A stretch of 9,941 nucleotides of DNA from Planktothrix sp. UBA8402. Its GTDB lineage: Bacteria > Cyanobacteriota > Cyanobacteriia > Cyanobacteriales > Microcoleaceae. The notes beneath the pieces are model-generated. The model was not told the origin of the DNA, did no database searches, and saw nothing but the letters and a program-made list of their open reading frames with translations. The first letter of the stretch is position 1. Each line of letters begins with the position of its first letter. Where the stretch lies: NCBI GenBank assembly GCA_003456035.1, contig DMPJ01000451.1, positions 4,544 through 14,484 of the forward strand. The letters are read 5' to 3'. Of this stretch, positions 1-5,409 are shown piece after piece. The position numbers and the translations under genes are program-made.

Positions 1-106
1 GATTTAGGTGATTAACAAATATCTCACGAAACCCGCCCGTACAGGTAGGGGCAGGTTCATCGAGATTTAGGTGATTAACAAATATCTCACGAAACCCGCT
101 CGTACA
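1..106. repeat. Two direct copies of a 43-bp repeat, period 63 bp
   Basis: Bases 1-43 and 64-106 are identical except at one position (C at 37, T at 100). The 20-bp linker (44-63) contains GGGGCAGGTT, which nearly mirrors the AACCCGCCC end of the repeat, so the unit has a partly palindromic character. The first copy starts at the window edge, so the array may continue to the left. This is the style of dispersed intergenic repeat common in filamentous cyanobacteria. No coding frame is visible in it. Confidence 0.9.
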
Positions 107-123
107 AGTTATCAGTGTCAGAT

Positions 124-159
124 TTATTAGTAAAGAGTTAATCAACTGTTTGCTAATAA
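124..159 (-). terminator. Long AT-rich hairpin downstream of the 195-1019 gene, possible terminator
   Basis: Bases 124-139 pair with 144-159 to form a 16-position stem (14 Watson-Crick pairs, one G-T pair at 131/152 and one G-G mismatch at 135/148) closed by a four-base AATC loop. It begins 36 bases beyond the stop codon of the minus-strand gene, where a transcript end or a 3'-stabilising structure would be expected. No T-run follows it on the minus strand, so it is not a classical intrinsic terminator. The structure is seen directly; the function is inferred. Confidence 0.45.
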
Positions 160-194
160 TTGGATCTGGGTTGTTAGAAAATAATTCCTATTAT

Positions 195-1019
195 CTATCC
201 TATCACAGATTCTGAACCCCAAGGAAAAATACTATCGGGTTCAACATAGTTGAAAATATAGTCATAATCAAAATCGAAGGCTCGACTATGACGAGTTAGA
301 GAGAATCCACAAGCAATAACTTGACTGGTGGTAAAAGTTGCCATGACTAATTCTACTAACTTTCTCGATTTAATGTCCGGTTTCTGTATATAGAAATCCC
401 GTTTGGCAAAAAATACCCGTTCATCTTTAGGAACAATAATTCCATTCACTTTATGGGCGTGTTGAATCGGTTTGAGATAATGTTTAATAAAATAGTCCTG
501 ATTGGTTTGTAAGCGGGATAGTCGTTCATGTTGTACCCAACTCATTTGAAATAAGAGTTTAATCATTTCAAATCCTAGGATATAATTAAAAACATTATCT
601 TTGTCTTTCGGGCTTAATGCTAATTTTAAAGCTGACTCTAAATATTGACTTGGTTGGCATCGAGCATCCTGGGCTGAGTGAATATAAAACTGTCTAATAT
701 ACCCCCGCAAAACCGATTCGGTTAAGGGTGCTTTAATCTGAAAACCACTTAGATATTGTTTGACTCGTTGCAGAGTATCAATATCTTCTAACATTTTTGC
801 TATTAAACCATCGGCGGTATATTCATCTAAAAATTCCGCTTGTTTGTCTGGGGAAGATGCACATAAAATATAACACAGAGAGAGAACATAACGACGTTGA
901 TTCCAAGGTAAACTTTCAGCCCACTGTTTTACTTCTATGGGCAGTTTATCGAACATGACATTATGTTTCATTAACCTAAAAATATCTGTTTGTGCTTCAT
1001 CGTTAAATTCAATATCCAT
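195..1019 (-). CDS. Conserved cyanobacterial protein of unknown function, 274 aa
   Basis: A soluble protein with no signal peptide, membrane segment or recognised catalytic motif. It is mostly helical in composition, with a conserved-looking core: LPWNQRRYVLSL (residues 38-49), EFLDEYTADGLIAKML (62-77), SVLRGYIRQFYIHSAQD (102-118), a hydrophobic helix-like stretch NYILGFEMIKLLFQMSW (145-161) and GIIVPKDERVFFAKRDF (193-209). I recall similar cyanobacterial proteins sometimes carrying the automatic label cobyrinic acid a,c-diamide synthase, but no P-loop or glutamine-amidotransferase motif is visible, so that label should not be trusted. The ATG at 1019 follows a weak purine-rich GGGATGAG on the minus strand. 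An alternative in-frame ATG is at residue 17. The stop is TAG. It stands alone downstream of a degraded coding-like stretch and is followed by a hairpin at 124-159. The coding call is firm; the function is unknown. Confidence 0.85.
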   Translation of the reverse strand: MDIEFNDEAQTDIFRLMKHNVMFDKLPIEVKQWAESLPWNQRRYVLSLCYILCASSPDKQAEFLDEYTADGLIAKMLEDIDTLQRVKQYLSGFQIKAPLTESVLRGYIRQFYIHSAQDARCQPSQYLESALKLALSPKDKDNVFNYILGFEMIKLLFQMSWVQHERLSRLQTNQDYFIKHYLKPIQHAHKVNGIIVPKDERVFFAKRDFYIQKPDIKSRKLVELVMATFTTSQVIACGFSLTRHSRAFDFDYDYIFNYVEPDSIFPWGSESVIG

Positions 1020-1023
1020 GATC

Positions 1024-1262
1024 TCATCCCATGCGGCACACTGAATAAATTTTACCTGATTTTAAAGGATTTGAGATGTCTTTGTTGATTTCCGACTGAA
1101 TTTTATTCAGATACTCAAGGGTTTGTGCTGTGGGACTGTCCTAGTCCGCAGCGCGTTTATAATCTTGAAAATGTCTAATATTTACTGTAGGGGTCTGGTC
1201 TTCAAGCCCAACCTTAAATAGAGTTCAAAGACTTTATCTGTCAACTTTAAGCGAAAAGTTAG
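1024..1262 (-). pseudogene. Possible decayed gene remnant (frameshift plus in-frame stop)
   Basis: On the minus strand one frame reads open from 1262 (LTDKVFELYLRLGL), and the adjacent frame continues from about 1205 as EDQTPTVNIRHFQDYKRAAD. It is interrupted by a TAG at 1141-1143, then continues as DSPTAQTLEYLNKIQSEINK and ends at a TGA (1024-1026). With one small indel near 1205 and one restored codon the three pieces join into a hydrophilic, protein-like sequence of about 79 residues. No start codon or ribosome binding site is evident and I recognise no family. The end lies five bases upstream of the start codon at 1019. AT-rich intergenic DNA can look like this by chance, so the call is tentative. 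Confidence 0.3.
1127..1152. repeat. Short hairpin, about 10 bp stem
   Basis: GCTG (1127-1130) pairs with CAGC (1149-1152), and GGACT (1133-1137) pairs with AGTCC (1143-1147) around a five-base loop GTCCT. A G-T pair (1131/1148) and one bulged G (1132) lie between. It sits within the coding-like remnant, overlapping its TAG. No T-run follows on either strand, so a terminator role is not supported. Confidence 0.55.
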
Positions 1263-1297
1263 CTAGAAAACTGAAATTTAGTTGATTTTTTTCTAGT

Positions 1298-1357
1298 CCT
1301 AGATATCCCTAAATCCCCCTCCCCTCCTCTCTCGCGGGGAATTAGGGGGTATCTAGG
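1298..1357. repeat. Imperfect inverted repeat, about 20 bp arms
   Basis: CCTAGATA (1298-1305) pairs with TATCTAGG (1350-1357), and CCCTAAATCCCC (1307-1318) pairs with GGGGAATTAGGG (1336-1347) with one A-A mismatch. The two helices are separated by an unequal internal bulge (1306 versus 1348-1349) and the loop is pyrimidine-rich. It lies 62 bases beyond the stop of the 1420-1887 gene, but no T-run follows on either strand. A palindromic dispersed repeat is more likely than a terminator. Confidence 0.7.
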
Positions 1358-1419
1358 CTAGGATAAAAACCGAGATTTTAGACTTAATTTAACACTAATA
1401 AACAATATCAAACCTAAAA

Positions 1420-1887
1420 TTAAATAGTGTTCATTTCGTTAAGTCTGGCTCTAATTTCATCTAAACTGTTATCGGAATTGATGTTTTGCTGTTCATCTTC
1501 TTCGTTAGATATTATTTCATCATCAGCAAATTCTAATTCAGTATTCACGGTATTTCCTTGCTTATTTACATCAACTTGAAATCTGATTTTACCTGAAATC
1601 CACTTTCCAGACTTTGACCGGAGTAACTGACACTCTGTTCCGTTAAGAGGAAATACCAATCTAAATTCCCTTAAGTCCAGTGGTATTGATTTATCTGTTA
1701 TTTTTAAACCTTGGCATAACATTTCGGATAAAACCCCCTGACAGTATTTGCCGATGTTTGTATGTTCAAAAAGTCTAACCTTCATATTCTCAGTCATCAA
1801 CTCTTTCAACCTCGATACAGTAAATGTATCCTTACCCAACATTACAATATCGTTATCCTGTTCCAACTTAATAAACAATTCAGTCAT
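1420..1887 (-). CDS. KGK-domain protein, 155 aa
   Basis: Resembles the small cyanobacterial KGK family (PF08872), whose function is unknown. The order of features fits. The N-terminal DNDIVMLGKDTFTVSRLKEL (residues 11-30) corresponds to the family's acidic start followed by a KTFKVSEL-like helix. Next come ECQLLRSKSGKWISGKIRF (85-103), the family's tryptophan plus KGK block, and an LEF stretch at 118-120. After an acidic low-complexity linker (DDEIISNEEDEQQN, 122-135) comes SLDEIRARL (141-149), which matches the family's terminal SPLDDIR-like motif. Two departures: the eponymous KGK reads SGK here, and an insert of roughly 35 residues (about 40-75) lies before the GKW block. No signal peptide or membrane segment. 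The ATG at 1887 is supported by GAGGA eight bases upstream (1896-1900). It appears monocistronic, with repeats on both sides. Confidence 0.75.
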   Translation of the reverse strand: MTELFIKLEQDNDIVMLGKDTFTVSRLKELMTENMKVRLFEHTNIGKYCQGVLSEMLCQGLKITDKSIPLDLREFRLVFPLNGTECQLLRSKSGKWISGKIRFQVDVNKQGNTVNTELEFADDEIISNEEDEQQNINSDNSLDEIRARLNEMNTI

Positions 1888-1895
1888 TGATTTAA

Positions 1896-1900
1896 TCCTC
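1896..1900 (-). promoter_or_regulatory. Shine-Dalgarno GAGGA for the KGK gene
   Basis: GAGGA on the minus strand, eight bases before the ATG. It is the clearest ribosome binding site in the window and it fixes the start of the 155-aa protein. Confidence 0.6.
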
Positions 1901-1948
1901 GAAATTATTGGGGTGCGTAATTAACACCCATGAACTAACTATAGATAT

Positions 1949-1976
1949 CCTATATTTTAATCTAAGTAGGTGTCTA
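1949..1976 (-). promoter_or_regulatory. Candidate sigma70-type promoter for the KGK gene
   Basis: On the minus strand TAGACA (1971-1976, one mismatch to TTGACA) is followed after 16 bases by TATAGG (1949-1954, four of six matches to TATAAT). It lies about 60 bases upstream of the start codon. Such matches are frequent in AT-rich DNA, so support is modest. Confidence 0.3.
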
Positions 1977-2016
1977 TAATTATTCACATATAAAAAAAAT
2001 AAGCTGTTGAACAAAA

Positions 2017-2158
2017 AAACTATCAATTAGCGAGCGGGGACGCTCGCACTGCAAAAAGAAAGCGGGAACTATATTGATTTCAAATCCCCCATAATTTCCC
2101 CTTTAAAAATCTTTAAAACCTCGTAGTGCGAGCGTCCTCGCTCGCTAATTAATAGTTT
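2017..2158. repeat. Inverted repeat pair, 36-nt arms, MITE-like
   Basis: The arm at 2017-2052 is the reverse complement of 2123-2158 with three mismatches, around a 70-bp spacer. Each arm is also palindromic by itself: GCGAGCG and CGCTCGC frame four bases in the left arm, with the equivalent in the right. The spacer is non-coding. The size (142 bp) and symmetry resemble a miniature inverted-repeat element or a palindromic dispersed repeat. The outer end of the right arm merges into the tandem array that starts at 2150. Confidence 0.85.
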
Positions 2159-2285
2159 AAAGATGATAGTTTAAAGACTTAACTACTAACTAATAGTTTA
2201 AAAACTCAACTATTAATTAATAGTTTAAAGATGATAGTTTAAAGACTTAACTACTAATTAATAGTTTAAAGACTTAACTACTGAT
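2150..2285. repeat. Tandem repeat, 2 x 68 bp, each a 41+27 bp composite
   Basis: Bases 2150-2217 and 2218-2285 match at 63 of 68 positions. Each 68-bp unit consists of a 41-bp part (2150-2190, 2218-2258; one mismatch) and a shorter 27-bp part (2191-2217, 2259-2285; four mismatches). The 27-bp part equals the 41-bp part with its middle GATGATAGTTTAAA-like segment deleted. All four subunits begin TAATAGTTTAAA. A perfect 14-bp palindrome CTATTAATTAATAG spans the unit junction (2210-2223). The array lies immediately 3' of the DUF4168 pair. Confidence 0.9.
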
Positions 2286-2295
2286 GACCAAAAAT

Positions 2296-2778
2296 TTAAT
2301 TTCCACCTGATTGTAATAACTTTAATATTTCCGCTTGAATGCGTTGTCTAAAACGGGGATCATTTTGTTGATGACGGGTCATATCATTGAACTGAGAAAT
2401 AGTTAATCCCTTCGATTCAATAATTCGTTTTGCTTGGTCACAGTAACTAACTGCTAATTGAGGAGCATTTCCAGGTAAGGCATTAAAACTGGTAGGTTGG
2501 TCACAAATAATTCGGGGAACATCTCCAACAATTTTTTTAATTTCATTCGCCACTTCATGACGTCTGGATTCCAAGGATAACGCAGCCCGGGCATAATTTT
2601 TAATAGTTTCCTCACTATAATTAAAACTATCTTGAGCTTGCGCCGCCGAACCCCAAGTCAGAGAGGGAAAAGGTTGTGAGGGTGTTTGACTCCATCCAAC
2701 GAAGCCACCACAACCGGATAGAATAGCAACGGTTAAGGATTTTGATAGAATTTGACGAAACTGTAATGTAGTTTTCAT
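2296..2778 (-). CDS. DUF4168 exported protein, possible lipoprotein, 160 aa
   Basis: A secreted helical protein of the DUF4168 family (PF13767), function unknown. The N-terminus has a basic start and a hydrophobic segment (residues 14-23) ending in ILSGC, a good lipobox with Cys23 as the lipidation site. A competing type I signal peptidase site AQA|QD lies at 46-49. The mature domain runs from FNYSEETIKNYARAALSLE (52-70), through IICDQPTSFNALPG (90-103) and AVSYCDQAKRIIES (109-122), to LTISQFNDMT and DPRFRQRIQAEI (125-151). Cys92 and Cys113 are 21 residues apart, exactly as in the upstream paralogue, and could form a disulfide. No Shine-Dalgarno sequence is visible before the ATG at 2778. It lies 34 bp downstream of the paralogue at 2813-3325 on the same strand, so the two are probably cotranscribed and arose by tandem duplication. 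Confidence 0.85.
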   Translation of the reverse strand: MKTTLQFRQILSKSLTVAILSGCGGFVGWSQTPSQPFPSLTWGSAAQAQDSFNYSEETIKNYARAALSLESRRHEVANEIKKIVGDVPRIICDQPTSFNALPGNAPQLAVSYCDQAKRIIESKGLTISQFNDMTRHQQNDPRFRQRIQAEILKLLQSGGN

Positions 2779-2812
2779 AATAAGTAAATTGGTGAAAAGA
2801 TTAAATTTCAGA

Positions 2813-3325
2813 TCAGTTTTGTAGGCGCTGGAGTTCCCCTTGAATGCGTTTTTGCAAAGCGGGGTCAGCTTGTTGACTTTGGGTAATTTGATTGAAACGA
2901 GTGATGGTTAATTCATTGGTTTCAATAATTGATTTAGCCTGGGTGCAGTAATTGACCGCAATATCTCGAACGGCTTTATCAAGGCCATTAATGGTTCGGG
3001 TTTCACTGCAAACTACCTCTGGGAGAGATTTTCCCGCCCCAAATATCCCTTGAATTTCGTTATAAGCGGTTTGACGTCTGGGTTCAATTCCCAAAACAGC
3101 ACGAGCATAATTACTAATTTCGGCCTCGCTAAATTCTGGGGACTGTTGAGCCAGAACAACGGTATTGAACCTAGAAGCAGTTGACACCGACATATCTGGG
3201 ACAACTCCCAACAGAACTGCGCCCCAAGAGAATAGTCCCAGTAACACAGCATGGGTAAGTTGGTGTTGACGCATAAATCGTAAGGTACGCAAGGAATTCA
3301 TCATATTGAAACGTTTTGACGCCAC
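2813..3325 (-). CDS. DUF4168 exported protein, 170 aa (start uncertain)
   Basis: Paralogue of the next gene, roughly 45 percent identical over the mature domain by eye. The DUF4168 core is FSEAEISNYARAVLGIEPRR (residues 65-84), VVCSETRTINGLDKAV (104-119), NYCTQAKSIIE (125-135), LTITRFNQIT (139-148) and DPALQKRIQGELQRL (154-168). Cys106 and Cys127 keep the 21-residue spacing of the paralogue. The N-terminus has a hydrophobic stretch at 26-42 and a plausible cleavage site VLA|QQ at 59-60; unlike its neighbour it has no lipobox. The coordinates use a GTG at 3325 without a Shine-Dalgarno sequence. ATG codons at 3304 and 3301 (residues 8, 9) or 3274 (residue 18) also give a sensible signal peptide, and the first pair is more likely. 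It is probably the first gene of a two-gene unit. Confidence 0.82.
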   Translation of the reverse strand: MASKRFNMMNSLRTLRFMRQHQLTHAVLLGLFSWGAVLLGVVPDMSVSTASRFNTVVLAQQSPEFSEAEISNYARAVLGIEPRRQTAYNEIQGIFGAGKSLPEVVCSETRTINGLDKAVRDIAVNYCTQAKSIIETNELTITRFNQITQSQQADPALQKRIQGELQRLQN

Positions 3326-3687
3326 AGGAGCAGGTGAAAGTGCTTAGTTATCTTGAATTATTTTAAGGGTAAGAAGTTCCTCATCCAAAACTTAAAAATG
3401 CTTAGGCTAAGAATTCCATGTCCAGTAAGCTGTTGCTGCATTTAAACCATAGATATGCTTCGGGGGAGGACGCTTGCACTAGAGGAGTTTCACGATTTCG
3501 GAATCACCAATTTAGATGCCTAACAGCTTAACGAGTTTGACTCCAAAAAAACTCAGGGTTTGACTTGGACACGGAGAAAAATTTTATCCTCAAAAGGCGT
3601 AATTCGAGGAAGTAAAACTTATTAGATCAAGAATTCATTGTATTCTGAAACTTTGACAAGTTACTCAACTCGAAAAGTTAAAAAAGT
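3326..3687. other. 362-bp divergent intergenic region
   Basis: The region separates the minus-strand DUF4168 pair from the plus-strand transpeptidase gene, so it must carry promoters for both directions. A perfect TTGACA occurs at 3653-3658 on the plus strand, but no good -10 box fits between it and the ATG at 3688. The central part (3426-3530) is a repeat-bounded element. No convincing gene was found. Confidence 0.6.
3426..3530. repeat. 105-bp MITE-like element with imperfect terminal inverted repeats
   Basis: TAAGCTGTT (3426-3434) is the exact reverse complement of AACAGCTTA (3522-3530). The match continues inward through GCAT and TAAA with a one-base gap and a few mismatches, giving arms of about 20 bp. 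The interior contains GGACGCTTGCACT (3468-3480), which is nearly the same as GGACGCTCGCACT in the other inverted repeat (2038-2050). No transposase or obvious target-site duplication is visible. Confidence 0.6.
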
Positions 3688-5238
3688 ATGCAGAAAACAA
3701 ACGGGGTGATTGCGGCCGGACATCCAGAAACCGTTGAAGCGGGTTTGGCAATGTTTGGGGCGGGTGGTAATGCTTTTGATGCGGCGGTGGCTTGTATTTT
3801 GGCTTCTTGTGTTACTGAACCGGGTTTAACTTCCCTCGCAGGTGGGGGATTTTTGTTGGCTCATACTAATACAAATAATAATGTTTTATTTGATTTTTTT
3901 ACTCAAACTCCTCGATCTAAATGTTCGATATCGGAGTTAGATTTTTATCCGGTTGGTGTTAATTTTGGTAGGATAATCCAGGAATTTCATATAGGTTTAG
4001 GTTCTATGGCTGTTCCTGGTGTCTGGGCGGGAGTAATTCGGGTTCATGAAACTCTAGGACGTTTGCCGTTTTCTGTGGTGGCTGAACCTGCGATCGCTTT
4101 GGCAAAACGGGGAGTTATAGTTAATTCATTTCAAGCCTATACTTTCTCTAATTTATTACAACCAATTCTATTAACAATGGCGGAAGGACGGGAAATTTAT
4201 GCTCCTGAAGGTGATATTTTAAAAATGGGCGATCGCATATTAATGAAGAACTTTGCTCAGACTTTAGAGGCTTTAGTATCGGGGGGAATGGCAGAATTTT
4301 ATCAAGGTGAAATTGCTCAAAAGTTAGTTAGAGATTGTCAGGAACAGGGCGGACATTTAACCCTAGAAGATATAAAGAATTATACGGTAATTGAACGGGA
4401 ACCGTTAAAAATTAATTATCGAGGCAAAACCATATTAACAAATCCGCCTCCGAGTGCTGGAGGAACCTTAATTGCCTTTGCGTTAGATTTGTTATCTGCT
4501 GTTGATTTGAGTGGGATTGAGTTTGGAAGTCGCCAATATTTACAGCTTTTAAAAACCGTGATGCAGTTAACAAATATAGCTAGAACAGAGGGGTTAGATG
4601 GTAAGTTATATCAAGATCATATTGCTGATATTTTTCTGGCTTCTGCTGCTAGTTATCAACAACAGTTAATTCATCCGGTGAATAAGTGGGGAAGTACCAC
4701 CCATATTAGTGTTTTGGATCAAGAAGGAAATGCCGCTAGTGTTACGACTTCTAATGGAGAAGGTTCGGGATATATTATTCCTGGAACTGGAATTATGGTG
4801 AATAATATGTTAGGAGAAGAAGACTTAAACCCCCAAGGATTTCATTTGTGGCCGGAAAATGTCAGAATTTCTTCCATGATGTCTCCGACTTTAGTATTAA
4901 ATCAGGGTAAACCAGAAATTGTCATGGGTTCTGGCGGTTCAAATCGGATTAGAACTGCTATTTTACAAGTATTATTAAATTTAATTGATTTTAAATTTTC
5001 TGTGGAAGATGCTGTTAATAGTCCCAGGTTTCATTGGGAAAATCATCGCTTTGATATAGAACCCGGATTTGATCCTGAAATTCTTAATAATCTGGATTTA
5101 TCTGAACAGGATGTAATCAGATTATGGCCGGAAAAAAATATGTTTTTTGGGGGTGTTCATACTTTGTTCAGAACAACAGATGGGCAGTTATTCGGAGCCG
5201 GAGATCAACGTCGCAGTGGCGTTAGTTTAAATAGTTAA
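3688..5238 (+). CDS. Gamma-glutamyltranspeptidase-family Ntn hydrolase, 516 aa
   Basis: This family cleaves or transfers gamma-glutamyl groups and matures by autocatalytic cleavage that frees an N-terminal threonine. The sequence spans the usual fold: AAGHPETVEAGLAMFGAGGN (residues 9-28), LAGGGFLL (50-57), GLGSMAVPGVWAG (103-115), NPPPSAGGTL at the end of the large subunit, then GSTTHISVLDQEGNAASVT, in which Thr337 is the expected nucleophile. MSPTLVL and MGSGGSNRI (413-421, oxyanion loop) follow. Cleavage would give chains of 336 and 180 residues. Two oddities: there is no signal peptide, although classical GGTs are periplasmic or secreted, and the DFRE block with the carboxylate-binding Arg reads DFFTQTP (69-75), placing Phe71 where Arg is expected. 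The substrate may therefore not be glutathione. Only a weak purine-rich stretch precedes the ATG. The next gene lies 171 bp downstream on the same strand. Confidence 0.88.
   Translation: MQKTNGVIAAGHPETVEAGLAMFGAGGNAFDAAVACILASCVTEPGLTSLAGGGFLLAHTNTNNNVLFDFFTQTPRSKCSISELDFYPVGVNFGRIIQEFHIGLGSMAVPGVWAGVIRVHETLGRLPFSVVAEPAIALAKRGVIVNSFQAYTFSNLLQPILLTMAEGREIYAPEGDILKMGDRILMKNFAQTLEALVSGGMAEFYQGEIAQKLVRDCQEQGGHLTLEDIKNYTVIEREPLKINYRGKTILTNPPPSAGGTLIAFALDLLSAVDLSGIEFGSRQYLQLLKTVMQLTNIARTEGLDGKLYQDHIADIFLASAASYQQQLIHPVNKWGSTTHISVLDQEGNAASVTTSNGEGSGYIIPGTGIMVNNMLGEEDLNPQGFHLWPENVRISSMMSPTLVLNQGKPEIVMGSGGSNRIRTAILQVLLNLIDFKFSVEDAVNSPRFHWENHRFDIEPGFDPEILNNLDLSEQDVIRLWPEKNMFFGGVHTLFRTTDGQLFGAGDQRRSGVSLNS
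4090..4097. other. HIP1 octamer GCGATCGC
   Basis: The highly iterated palindrome of many cyanobacterial genomes. It lies within the transpeptidase coding sequence and serves as a lineage marker. Confidence 0.9.
4229..4236. other. HIP1 octamer GCGATCGC
   Basis: Second copy, 132 bp after the first, also inside the transpeptidase gene. Confidence 0.9.
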
Positions 5239-5309
5239 TCAAGGTTTTTCCAGTTTTTTCAGGAGTTAATCAGTATTTCTTTACTAAAATGTATTAAAAA
5301 ATACAACAA

Positions 5310-5334
5310 TTGTCTGACAAAACTATAGTATAAT
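5310..5334 (+). promoter_or_regulatory. Candidate promoter with operator-like palindrome for the amidotransferase gene
   Basis: A perfect TATAAT lies at 5329-5334, 75 bases before the ATG at 5410. No good -35 box sits 16-18 bases upstream. Instead the palindrome TTGTC-T-GACAA (5310-5320) lies just ahead, where an activator or repressor dimer could bind. A small hairpin TGTATT-AAAA-AATACA (5290-5305) precedes it. This suggests the gene has its own promoter despite following the transpeptidase gene. Confidence 0.35.
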
Positions 5335-5409
5335 ACCTTTAGTGTTTTAATGTTTAATAACAAACTAACTTCTGGTTGGTTTGAATAGTCTATTGGAATT
5401 ATCCGGCCC

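Larger units (their letters stand above)
1020..1419. other. 400-bp intergenic region with two hairpins and a coding-like remnant
   Basis: This gap separates two minus-strand genes. It holds the degraded coding-like stretch, a compact GC-richer hairpin at 1127-1152, a small perfect palindrome CTGAAT-TTT-ATTCAG at 1096-1110, and a long imperfect hairpin at 1298-1357. The rest (1363-1419) is plain AT-rich sequence. No convincing promoter for the 195-1019 gene was found. Confidence 0.7.
1888..2295. other. 408-bp repeat-rich intergenic region
   Basis: This non-coding gap between two minus-strand genes contains the presumed KGK promoter, a TAAGCTGTTG element end (2000-2009), an inverted pair of 36-nt arms (2017-2052 and 2123-2158), and a two-unit tandem array (2150-2285) that runs to within 10 bases of the DUF4168 stop codon. 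No open frame of note was seen. Confidence 0.8.

Noticed and set aside
195..1019. Annotation as cobyrinic acid a,c-diamide synthase
   Set aside because: No P-loop, nucleotide-binding or amidotransferase motif is present in the 274 residues. The label looks like a propagated automatic annotation.
1..2285. CRISPR array
   Set aside because: The repeats here have no regular unique spacers: one set has only two copies, and the other is a direct tandem array without spacers. No cas gene is visible.
3013..3252. 79-residue minus-strand open frame
   Set aside because: It overlaps the DUF4168 gene at 2813-3325 in another frame, and its composition is unlike a protein. It is a shadow of the real gene.
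3455..3625. Plus-strand coding-like stretch (ATG at 3455, stop at 3521, open again to 3625)
   Set aside because: The first part lies inside the repeat element and the frame is broken by a TAA. The length is within what AT-rich DNA gives by chance and no family was recognised.
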